In this document: one piece after another, positions 43,601-50,940 of the stretch
Numbering within the stretch: the stretch's first letter is position 1
How the letters are laid out: each line of letters opens with the position of its first letter
Source: Tridacna crocea
Lineage: Eukaryota > Mollusca > Bivalvia > Cardiida > Cardiidae
Assembly: GCA_943736015.1 (NCBI GenBank)
Contig: OX031071.1
Coordinates: forward strand, 43,154,619 to 43,218,618
Direction of reading: 5' to 3'
DNA length: 64,000 nucleotides
Made by a program: the position numbers and the translations under genes
Notes under the pieces: model-generated
The model's input: the letters and a program-made list of their open reading frames with translations, nothing else
Told to the model about the DNA's origin: nothing
Databases searched by the model: none

Positions 43601-44776
43601 ACACACGTTGTTACACTTGTGGTCTTCTTTGTGATCATACCCTTTGCAACACTTTGTACAGTAGTAGTTCCTTGACAGGAAAGCCGGCATGCTAGTAATG
43701 ACGTCATAATGGTTATCGTGGAAATATAGGTATATCATGCTCTCTGCTTCTGGTCCCTTGTATATGATCCCGTTGAAATGTTCCTGGGACAACACATGAA
43801 TTTGGTAATTTGGTAAGACCTCTTGAAACTTCTTTATTTCTTCAATACCACATTTTCCAACAGGAACTCCAGCGGTTTTATGTAACTCTGCTGCCAGTTT
43901 ACCCTGTAGCTCATATCCACGTCTTATTGTATCCCACTTTTCATGTCGGTCAATCTTAGCCTTGGCAGTCACAATAGCTCGAGCACAGCACAAGTCATCG
44001 TCGTTCTGGATGCGGATAATACACTTTTTGTCCTTCAAAAACTTTTCTGCATTCACATATTTACATCTCTTCTGGGCACCTCCTTTCGGCATATCCACAA
44101 GCGTCACTTCGATGGTAAGACCAGAATCGATGACGAAATCCTCATTAGACTGGATAACTCTCTCTATTTCTGACATGAATCTGTCAGCAGTTAGATGTGG
44201 TATCTTTAAAAAAGGTATCACGATGGGGTAGTCAAGTGAAGGACTCTGAACTGTGAGTCGCACCAAATCCTCCGACTTTGATCCACTTGTCAAGTCTTCA
44301 AACAGCGCAGTAAACAGTCTTCTGAGAGTTGAAAGAACATCCTCGGATACGTCAATGTCTTTGAATGAAACTTTGTAACTAGAGGCCGTGGTCTTAAATT
44401 TTTCGATCTTCTGCTCTCTAATTTTTGTTACAGTGAAAAACTGTCGAGGATCATTGTCCTTTTTCAATCTTTTTACAGGCATATCATCTCCATGGTCCGT
44501 TCTTGGTCGCTTTTGTCCTCCTCCAACTTGGTGGACTCGTTCCTTATGGCGTTGTAGATTGTCAGGTCGACTAAAAGACCTTCCACATTCTTCACAATGA
44601 ATCGCGTTGGAAGCATTATGCTTTTCCATATGACGGTCCAAATTATTCTTTCTCGAAAAAGACTTCCCACATTGTTCACAAGCGAACCTTGGCCAGTGGT
44701 TTTCTGTGCGCTGGTGTTGCTTAAGCTGGCTGAGCTTTGGGAAACTACCCCCACACACTTCACATTGGTAAGCCAT
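40643..44776 (-). CDS. polB: Protein-primed family B DNA polymerase with N-terminal C2H2 zinc fingers
   Basis: Replicates the element from its ends using a protein primer (family knowledge). From the Met at 44776 it has 1377 residues; the frame extends 20 codons upstream to 44836. I chose 44776 because a splice acceptor (TTCCTTGCAG) lies just before it and AYQCEVCGGSF follows at once. Order: three C2H2 fingers (about 4-27, 32-53, 61-82), a basic linker, a Cys/His-rich cluster (about 370-480), Exo I with Asp/Glu of DFE (510-512), Exo II HNFQGYD (603-609), Exo III YCRSDVD (730-736), an EFHGDFWHG segment resembling endonuclease-like inserts (about 846-854), Pol A DVTSLYP (954-960), Pol B KLMLNSFWG (1141-1149), Pol C YADTDS (1237-1242), then TGGPKNYGY. 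All catalytic Asp are kept. Uninterrupted. Confidence 0.95.
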   Translation of the reverse strand: MAYQCEVCGGSFPKLSQLKQHQRTENHWPRFACEQCGKSFSRKNNLDRHMEKHNASNAIHCEECGRSFSRPDNLQRHKERVHQVGGGQKRPRTDHGDDMPVKRLKKDNDPRQFFTVTKIREQKIEKFKTTASSYKVSFKDIDVSEDVLSTLRRLFTALFEDLTSGSKSEDLVRLTVQSPSLDYPIVIPFLKIPHLTADRFMSEIERVIQSNEDFVIDSGLTIEVTLVDMPKGGAQKRCKYVNAEKFLKDKKCIIRIQNDDDLCCARAIVTAKAKIDRHEKWDTIRRGYELQGKLAAELHKTAGVPVGKCGIEEIKKFQEVLPNYQIHVLSQEHFNGIIYKGPEAESMIYLYFHDNHYDVITSMPAFLSRNYYCTKCCKGYDHKEDHKCNNVCHACRKVHDQNIDNWIECEKCNRFFRGQQCYDLHIRVTPKGNSTCKSMYRCTDCGKTVNRKMDKNHTCGQIYCHICEDFYPQGHQCYMQPEEPCFQQPLSVEEELIDEIENAKTFIFFDFECTQDDLVQCEIGYTPDVFGKCIHCLKATCGSYEHKPNLCVVHKVCSLCMEREGVCENCGEREYVFSGESTLDNFCQWLFSEENFDSTVLCHNFQGYDSYPILQYLYKNAIMPMIIPNGAKIMCLTVESCKIKMIDSINFLPMALAKLPAMFGFEELKKGYFPHLFNRKENQYVILKRLPDLAYYNPDSMKPADRDRFLTWYNNHKNEEFDFQQELLAYCRSDVDILRRCCLKFRDYFIEITDIDPFEKSITIASACNLVFRTNFLQPKTIALIPHKGYNPEQKQSVKALQWIKYISHVQGHSIQHAKNGGEKYIGPYRVDGYYETDKGQKVVMEFHGDFWHGNPTVFSRSTVNPVNQLTMGELFDKTLEKQMYLEDQGYTYISIWESDFDKECRENPEMRSFIEHLGFATPLEPRDAFYGGRTEAYTLYKEAGDDLEIDYFDVTSLYPWVNKTGKVPIGHPEIITENFKELDSYEGLIKCKVLPPKGLFHPVLPCKMNGKLLFHLCKSCAETQHQAPCTHTDDERSFVGTWVTDEIKKAVMMGYKVEKIFEVWHFHEISRYDPESKIGGLFTGYVNTFLKIKQEASGWPDWCKTEEDRQTYINLYHKKEGVRLDYNKIRKNPGLRALAKLMLNSFWGKFGQRSNMQQVDIIDDPRIYFDKLTSDREDVTSVNFLSGDAVEMRWKLKEEFVETSTKTNVVIAAYTTSQARLKLYSHLEKLGSRAMYADTDSVIFTTKPGEQKPPLGDYLGDLTDEIQHNRIQTFVTGGPKNYGYRLRYPDRDGNDTHCKVRGITLNYKNLLSVNFDTLRSLVTKRPDASVSVLNPHKIARDRDSAKLMTTNERKDYRLVFDKRVIRDNYVSYPYGF

Positions 44777-44785
44777 GACCAGGAT

Positions 44786-44942
44786 CTGCAAGGAAAGTGA
44801 AAACAACATAATATGGTTCATTATGTACAGTTTCATATGCGAGAAGCAATACTGTTAGATTCTTAAAAAAGGAGTCTGAAAAAGCCAGGCGAGACAACAA
44901 AAAAGTCAGGCGAGACCACAAAATAATAAAAAAGGTACTCAC
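44786..44942 (-). other. Probable 5' leader intron of polB
   Basis: On the minus strand a donor ACA|GTGAGTACC at 44942 and an acceptor TTCCTTGCAG ending at 44786 define a 157-bp intron just before the polymerase start. A second, similar donor (ACA|GTGAGTATC) lies at 45170 within a duplicated copy of the leader. Predicted from splice consensus only. Confidence 0.5.
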
Positions 44943-45310
44943 TGTATTGAGTTTTGAATGGATTCTCTGTTCTTCTTTCTCTGCTACACTGACCTCAAAT
45001 GAAGCTGTTGTATGTTTGGTACCTTTTAAAGGTACGTCTTAGCAAATTGAGCTGAAATGATAGAATTTGATTGGTTAGTCAATAAGTCTAGTAGCACTTT
45101 TAACTTTTTTTACGAAAAGCCAGGCGAGACTAAGAAAAAGGCGAGACTACAAAATTATAATGATACTCACTGTGGTGACGATTTGAATTTCTCTCCTTGA
45201 TATTTTGAGCTCGAATGAAGTAGTCAATTTGTAATAGTGTCTTTTACAGCAACGTCTCAACAAAGGATGGTTTGGGCTGAAATGATAGATGCTGATTAGT
45301 TAGTCTTTGG
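44880..45310. promoter_or_regulatory. Duplicated intergenic control region between polB and ATPase
   Basis: Two diverged ~200-bp copies (about 44880-45080 and 45112-45310) share GCCAGGCGAGAC, TACTCACTGT, AATGAAG and GCTGAAATGATAGA, in that order. Read on the minus strand they supply a CCAAT-like box, CTATCATTTCAGC and a splice donor. This makes a divergent promoter region for the two transcription units likely. Confidence 0.5.
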
Positions 45311-45322
45311 CCTGTCAAACAT

Positions 45323-45353
45323 TATATAAGCGACATACTTGTTAGATTCAGTC
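45323..45353 (+). promoter_or_regulatory. Core promoter of the ATPase gene
   Basis: TATATAAG at 45323-45330 with an initiator-like TTCAGTC at 45347-45353, the initiator A being 27 bp after the first T of the TATA box. The ATG is 33 bp downstream of that A. Confidence 0.6.
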
Positions 45354-45382
45354 ATTTAGTCACGAACCATCGGAAGGTCAAC

Positions 45383-47103
45383 ATGGAAAGTATTAACTGC
45401 ACAGATTGCGGTCAAACATTTTGTAGTAAATACAATTTATTAAGACATAAAAGGAACAAGCATATGCTAGAAAAGTTGCCGGGAGCGCCGCAGGGAGCGC
45501 CGCCGCAAGGAGCTCCGCCGCAGGGAGCGCCGCCGCAGGGAGCGCCGCCGCAGGGAGCTCCGCCGCAGGGAGCTCCGCCGCAGGGAGCGCCGCCGCAGGG
45601 AGCGCGGGGAGCGCCGCCGCAGGGAGCGCTGGGAGCGCCAGAATCACAGGGAGTGTCATGGACTATGCGAAAAAGTCAAGATATGATGCTCTACCACCCT
45701 TTCACCATGATGATTTCGGGACCAACATGTAAGTTAATGTTGACTTAGCTTAATTAAACACAGCGTTAATCTAAAGTATGCTTGTGAATCTTGAAGATCA
45801 ATAAAGCCTTTTTTGTAACCTTTTTCTGTGTGTTTCAGCTTGCGGTAAAACGACCTATGTGAAGGACCTTCTTTACCACAATGCAACAAGAATTCAACCA
45901 GAAATACAGAGAATCATCTGGTTATATAAAAGGTGGCAGCCTTTGTACAACGTTATCCATAGAACTGTGTCTCCTAGAGTCGAGTTTATTCAAGGCATAC
46001 CATCAAATCTGGAAGACGATGACTACTTTGATCCTAGGATTAACAACCTATTGATATTAGACGATCTGTTCTCAGAGGCTGGAAAGGACAAGCGAGTGAC
46101 AGATTTATTTACGGAGGGGTCCCATCACCGATCTTTGTCTGTTATTTCTATCAGTCAGAACCTATTTGCTTCGAAGGACCCCACCCAGAGAAGAAATTGC
46201 CATTATCTCGTACTCTTTAACAACCCCGTAGACAGACAATCCGTGATGACTTTGGCTCGTCAAATGTATCCCGGTCAAAGCGAGAAGATGATGAAAATGT
46301 TTGAAAAAGCTACAAAGAAACCGTATGGCTATTTATTAGTGGATTTAAAACCATTCACTCCCGAAAACGACAGATTAAAAAGTGAGGTCCTATGGGCTGA
46401 CCAACATCTGGCAACAGGAAGACCTGCTTACAACCAATCAGATCACTCCTTTGAGCCTATAAAAGAAGGCAGTCATCCAAAAGCTAGTCATTCTGACGTT
46501 GGATTTCAACCCGTTCACATCGAAGAGCAGCAGCAAGAAATAATGGCTGAAAAAAGTCAAGCTTGTGACGATTGCGGACTGTTGTTCGATACCTTTCATG
46601 ACGTACAGAGGCACGTTAAACGTGGGTGGTGCCCCGAAACTACACAGTCCAAGAAAAGGAAAATAGAGGAAGACACGGATGAAGACGATGGGCCTATAGA
46701 AGAAAACGAAGCCTATAACCACCTCTGGAAATTGGCGAAGAAAGAATTCAAAGATAGGTTCGACAGATTATACGATAGATATGTGTCGGATGGAGAAAAT
46801 GAGAACGATGCTGCTGACATGGCCAGAGATCGTGTGAAACCGGCTGAGGAAAACAATTTCTTCCAGCGATATACAACCTTACTGGAAGTCTACTGGTTCC
46901 CCTTGAAAGACAGTTCAGTGCACCAAAACATCGTGCGACAAATCAATCTGCTGAGAGAGAAGGGAGTCAGTCTACCTTCAGCCGTGAAAAGGGTCATAAA
47001 GAAGAGTAAAGGTCGTTTTGAAGACCTTTTTGACACAGAAATATCGGACGATGAGGAGAGCGAGAATAACAGTGACGACGAAACAGACAATGAACAGATA
47101 TAA
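45383..47103 (+). CDS. Polinton packaging-type ATPase (FtsK/HerA-A32 family), spliced
   Basis: Two exons, 45383-45728 and 45839-47103, 536 residues. In relatives this enzyme pumps DNA into capsids (family knowledge). Order: one C2H2 finger (CTDCG...RHKRNKH, 6-27), a low-complexity linker of GAPPQ pentapeptides (about 34-80), Walker A at 113-120 assembled across the intron, Walker B LLILDD (186-191), GSHHR and SISQN (about 209-223) as in polar/sensor motifs, a second C2H2-like finger CDDCG...RHVKRGWC (358-380), a basic KKRK signal, and an acidic C-terminus. The ATG is the first after the TATA/initiator pair. Exon 2 lacks its P-loop if read alone, so the splice is needed for function. The integrase gene starts 58 bp after the stop. 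Confidence 0.9.
45479..45650 (+). repeat. GC-rich 15-bp coding minisatellite in the ATPase linker
   Basis: Repeats of GCCGCAGGGAGCGCC/GCTCC encode GAPPQ units. Markedly GC-rich against an AT-rich background. Length changes in steps of 15 keep the frame. Confidence 0.9.
45729..45838 (+). other. ATPase intron, 110 bp, phase 1
   Basis: Donor CAT|GTAAGT, acceptor TGTGTTTCAG. It interrupts the codon in the middle of Walker A: exon 1 supplies GPT, exon 2 supplies CGKT. It contains an AATAAA at 45800-45805 that could act as a premature polyadenylation signal if splicing fails. Confidence 0.85.
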
Positions 47104-47134
47104 GTGTATTTTAAACAACAGTGTTCCTTCAGTA
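47099..47134 (+). promoter_or_regulatory. Putative core promoter of the integrase, overlapping the ATPase stop
   Basis: TATAAG at 47099-47104 contains part of the ATPase stop codon. TTCAGTA at 47128-47134 lies 32 bp from the TATA start to the initiator A, and the ATG is 31 bp further on. This copies the layout of the ATPase promoter. No polyadenylation signal separates the genes, so read-through from the ATPase promoter is the alternative. Confidence 0.45.
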
Positions 47135-47161
47135 TACTTTGTGACCTGGCAGTGAACGGAC

Positions 47162-48453
47162 ATGGCACCGTGGGAAAATTATTTAAAGACAATTTACTAT
47201 GACCCGTCTCACCCTGCAAGCTTTGCAGGACCACAGAAACTCTACAGCGTGGTACAAAAAGAAGGAAAATTCGATATTGGCATGTATCGCATTCGTAAAT
47301 TCCTTCATAATCAAGAATCCTACAGTCTACATAAACCCGTCAGAAGACGATTTCAAAGAAATCACGTGATAAGTGCTGGAAAAGACGATCTGTGGATGGC
47401 TGATCTGATCGACATGGTGAAATTCGAAGAATGGAATGATGGCTACAAATACATCCTACTCGTCATAGATACGTTCTCCAAGTACATCTGGTTACGTCCA
47501 CTCAAAACCAAAACGGGAGAGGCAGTTGCCGAGGCCTTTATAGACATTTTCAAAAAGACTGGAAGAATTCCCGCTAAACTGATGACGGATAAAGGTAGGC
47601 AACATTTGTTTTGATATAACCAAACATTTTTTTTCATCGGCATGATAATGGCTGAAAATTGTTGAAAGCGGCGGAACAGACCATGAAATAGTAGCATTTT
47701 CAATATGAATGGTGTGTAACGAATTTTGTAAGATACCACCTAGTTTCTACAAGAAAGAGTTCATAATAGACACGACCATTTATCTTTTCAGGTCAAGAAT
47801 TCCGTGCAAGAAAGGTGCAGAGGTTGATGACAGAAAACGGTGTGCGGTATTTTCCCACACAAAACGAAACCAAGGCTTCCACCTCTGAGAGAGCGATTAA
47901 GACGATAAAAACGAAACTGTATCGCTATTTTTCCTACAAGGACAATTACGGTTATCTAGCTGTGCTACAGAGTATAGCACACAGTTATAACAAGACCTAT
48001 CACAGAACAATCGGTGTGTCTCCAGCCGATGTGAAGGAAAACAATGCGGAAGAAGTCCGGCTCTCTACATACTTTGCCAGACAGAATCAGACAAAACCCG
48101 ATTTGAAACGTTTCAAGTATAAAATTGGTGACTATGTGCGTATCAGTCATCTCAGAAACGTATTTACACGAGCCTATGACGAGACATATTCGGGGGAAGT
48201 GTTTCAAGTCTACAAACGGTACCACAGAGGAATACTACCGATCTACAGACTCCGTGACCTCCAACAAGAAGAAATCAAAGGAACGTTTTATGAATCCGAA
48301 CTTCAGAAAGTAACCGTCGATCCGGATCAAACGTGGAAAGTGGAGAAAGTATTGAAATCCAGAGGCAGAGGAAAAAACAAACAATACTTTGTGAAATGGA
48401 AATATTATCCCAAGAAATTTAATTCTTGGATCAGTGCTAGTGACATTGAATGA
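47162..48453 (+). CDS. Polinton DDE integrase with C-terminal chromodomain, spliced
   Basis: Two exons, 47162-47594 and 47792-48453, 364 residues. Retrovirus-type integrases of this family join element ends to a 6-bp staggered target (family knowledge), in line with the CCGTCA duplication here. Order: N-terminal DNA-binding region including KPVRRRFQRNHV (about 58-69), catalytic core with Asp81 (MADLIDM), Asp143 (MTDKG) and Glu177 (TSERAIKTIK), an SH3-like stretch near DYVRISHLR, and a chromodomain at about 326-364 (WKVEKVL...YFVKWKYY...WISASDIE). All three acidic residues are kept. Starting at the ATG at 47162 gives the family's usual length. It is last in the plus-strand pair, and an AATAAA follows at 48487. 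Confidence 0.93.
47595..47791 (+). other. Integrase intron, 197 bp, phase 1
   Basis: Donor AAAG|GTAGGC, acceptor TATCTTTTCAG. It splits the Gly codon two residues after catalytic Asp143 (DK then G then QEF), so unspliced message yields a truncated core. Confidence 0.88.
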
Positions 48454-48486
48454 TATGTTGTAAATATGTGTATGTAAATACTTGTA

Positions 48487-48492
48487 AATAAA
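48487..48492 (+). terminator. Polyadenylation signal AATAAA
   Basis: 34 bp after the integrase stop. It would serve the plus-strand unit. Confidence 0.6.
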
Positions 48493-49075
48493 CATGTGAA
48501 TAACAAAGCTCTTGTTTTCATTCCCCCTCCACTCTTCAACCTTCCAGCTAAAAAGGGATATTTTTGATGAATGGTTAAATACGCAGCACACTGTACATAG
48601 CTTGAAGTTACTCCAGTGTGACGATGTAAACATTCAACTTTCATAAACCTGTATACGTCACAAAAATCGTCTGCTGTTGAAAACGATGTGATCTACTCCA
48701 CTGTCAGGTATCGATTAACTGATGCAGTGTTGCTAGAGTCCGAAACTGTCTTCTGATTGGTTGACGAGAGCCAAAAGCGCTTTTACATAAAATCTAGTAC
48801 TAATTTCTTACCGTGATAAAATCGTCACTTGGTAGTATTTTCGCTAGGCGTTGGATGATGCTACTGAATGTAGAGTGATGTTCACTCAACAGTATCTTGC
48901 AGTGGAATGAACGTAATATCGGAAAAAATCACTCTTTTATAGGATTGTTATGAACGTGTCTGGACATGTAAAAATTATCCGGCTTAAACTCGTTTTAACT
49001 GGCTAATTACGTCATTTCATCGGATAGTAGAGAGCATGTCTAGACTTGTTAAACCCAATACTCATTTTTTATATT

Positions 49076-49081
<6 letters not shown>
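48493..49081. other. Polinton interior without genes
   Basis: No credible ORF. This and the ~200 bp between left TIR and polB are the only non-genic interior stretches apart from the central promoter region. Confidence 0.6.
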
Positions 49082-49136
<55 letters not shown>

Positions 49137-49151
49137 GCATTGCACATGATG

Positions 49152-49188
<37 letters not shown>
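49082..49188. repeat. Two (GA)n tracts inside the right TIR boundary
   Basis: 49082-49132 and 49157-49188, separated by ATTATGCATTGCACATG-type sequence. They mirror the (CT)n tract at 40450 but are much longer. Confidence 0.9.
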
Positions 49189-49189
<1 letters not shown>

Positions 49190-49201
49190 ATTTCCCCTGT
49201 C

Positions 49202-49689
49202 CAGCGCATCGTTGTAGGGAACGGATTAAATTGCTTCTGAAACCCTTTTCCACACACAGCCTATCTCTAGAATTCGTCTACTCGAGAAAGACCTTGCGTT
49301 GTTGAACTCACCGGTTAAAAATAGCCTGACTTTCTTCCGTGTCGCTCTTGAGTTGCTGGAAAGAGATTACAAAGAGAAGGCCTTTCGTCACCCTGTTTTT
49401 GAAGCTATCGACCGTGCTACACCCTTAAATAATTATCTACTCCCCCAATCCTTTTTTCCGCTGTTTTGACAAACCTGCTGTCATCGGATATCGTCTGCTC
49501 CATCTATGTCACGCATTCTTGACCCCGTGGCTAAAAATAGAAATTCCGCCGAGAATATTACACAACAGGTATGTACATGCCTTATGGTAACGCCTGATTG
49601 ATTCTGAAAATTGACTCCTCCGAGATGATGGCATCGTTTATATAGACAAAGAACAAATTCCAGCGACTGAAGATATGAGGCTAACTACT
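49202..49689 (-). repeat. Polinton right terminal inverted repeat, 488 bp
   Basis: Reverse complement of 39935-40423, ending ATGAGGCTAACTACT. One base shorter than the left copy in the CACACACAGCC segment (about 49251-49261). Confidence 0.93.
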
Positions 49690-49695
49690 CCGTCA
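49690..49695. other. Target-site duplication CCGTCA (right)
   Basis: Exact match to 39929-39934. Confidence 0.9.
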
Positions 49696-49972
49696 GATAA
49701 GCTGATTTCATTAATGTGAAAGAGAGGAGTGGATAAACTGTTTTGTCCCTGCCAAGGGTACTCACCAGCTGGCCTTTGCCACTTTTCCAAACTGTGTAGA
49801 AGCTCCTAATAAGGTTTTTAGGTTTGATGTTTGACACCTTAGGTAATTGCTTGATAATAAGATATTATCTTGACTACATACAAGTCATTATTTCATGTTT
49901 CGGGAATAAAGCCTGATGTCAAGAATAATGCTCCAAATAGGGACACATAATATGTCCCTTTGGTAATTTGAT

Positions 49973-50190
49973 TTAACTCTTTACTAAATGAAAAAATTGT
50001 AGGCTATTCCAAATTGAAAGCATTTGCAGACGACTAAATAAATGTGACTGAAAAATTGAAATTTGGTTCGGGATGGGTAGAAAACATTGTAGGAAAAGTA
50101 GAAAATGCATTTTCTCCTATTCTCTCAATGTTTTCAAAAGGCTTCTTACTCAGGGTCATTAAAAGTCGGGATTGTGTGGTAAAGAGTTAA
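49973..50190. mobile_element. Family A hairpin MITE (A21)
   Basis: Starts TTAACTCTTTACTAAATG and ends GTGTGGTAAAGAGTTAA. The hairpin is shortened: one arm reads GTAGAAAATGCATTTTCTCC, lacking the usual CTGGTTACCAG centre. Confidence 0.7.
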
Positions 50191-50436
50191 GCCACACCCA
50201 ATTAAGGTAGAAAGGGCCAACTTTCAAACCTTTAACTGTCTGGACAGCAATTTATAGATGTAGGTAGACACTTAAATGTACTTCAAAGACATTGATCCTA
50301 CTGTTTATTTAATCAGTTAATGCCTTCTTCATGTCACATTGTGTACTTCAATATTCCTATATATTAATGACAAACCTGCATATTTCACATGTTTGCCTAT
50401 GAATGACTGTTTTTTTCTCCAATTTAACATGAGAGG

Positions 50437-50438
<2 letters not shown>

Positions 50439-50479
<41 letters not shown>
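50439..50479. repeat. (GA)n microsatellite
   Basis: About 20 GA units, outside the Polinton. Confidence 0.95.
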
Positions 50480-50481
<2 letters not shown>

Positions 50482-50760
50482 TGTGGAGAAACATTATCTA
50501 ACCCATAAGGAATGATGATCGACAAAAATTGTTTGCTTGAAAAGAACTGACTTCTATGCAGGTTCAATAAGGAGAGTCATTCTGACAACCTCTTCAGTTG
50601 ACCAGCAATACTGTCTTTAGAATTATGATCAAATAAAAAGTACCTTATTAATAAAAACAATGATATTGGTGATAATATATAATAAACCTTCATGTACAGG
50701 ATGTAAGAGGACAGCTTTTAATATTAATTTAGAAACCAGACAGGTAAGTAAACCAGTGAT

Positions 50761-50940
50761 TTAACCCATTACCACTCAATCCCTCCTTTTGATGACCCTG
50801 GTAATCAGCATTTTCTCCTTTTCCCATGTTTTCTACTCTTCACAAAACATTTTTTTTTATTTTCAGTCCTTTTATTTTGTTGTCTGCAAATGCTTTTGAT
50901 TTGGACAAGCCTAAAATATTGTCGTTTGGTAATGAGTTAA
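50761..50940. mobile_element. Family A MITE lacking one hairpin arm (A22)
   Basis: Both ends intact (TTAACCCATTACCACTCAAT and GTTTGGTAATGAGTTAA), but the left arm of the palindrome is deleted, so the element is only 180 bp. Confidence 0.7.

Larger units (their letters stand above)
39935..49689. mobile_element. Compact Polinton/Maverick element, 9755 bp
   Basis: A self-replicating, virus-related DNA transposon. Shown directly: terminal inverted repeats of 489 and 488 bp, AG...CT termini, flanking CCGTCA duplications, a family B DNA polymerase (minus strand), and a packaging-type ATPase plus chromodomain integrase (plus strand). All three frames are open once two short GT-AG introns are removed. 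Polintons usually span 15-20 kb and encode capsid proteins and a maturation protease. Here no frame of adequate size is left for them. The near-identical repeats and perfect duplication point to a recent insertion. Whether it can move now is not known. Confidence 0.93.

Noticed and set aside
43429-43707. Genes antisense to or within polB
   Set aside because: Short shadow frames of the 1377-residue polymerase.
45800-45805. AATAAA as the normal 3' end of the ATPase transcript
   Set aside because: It lies inside the intron; use of it would remove nearly all of the enzyme.
45859-47103. ATPase as a single-exon gene starting at 45859
   Set aside because: That frame lacks an ATG start and half of the P-loop; joining to the upstream exon through a clear GT-AG intron restores the family layout.
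47815-48453. Separate chromodomain gene
   Set aside because: It is in phase with the upstream integrase exon across a GT-AG intron and carries the third catalytic residue of the same core.
47162-48453. LTR retrotransposon or retroviral integrase
   Set aside because: No reverse transcriptase, gag or LTRs are nearby, while a protein-primed polymerase, an ATPase and long TIRs with a 6-bp duplication surround it.
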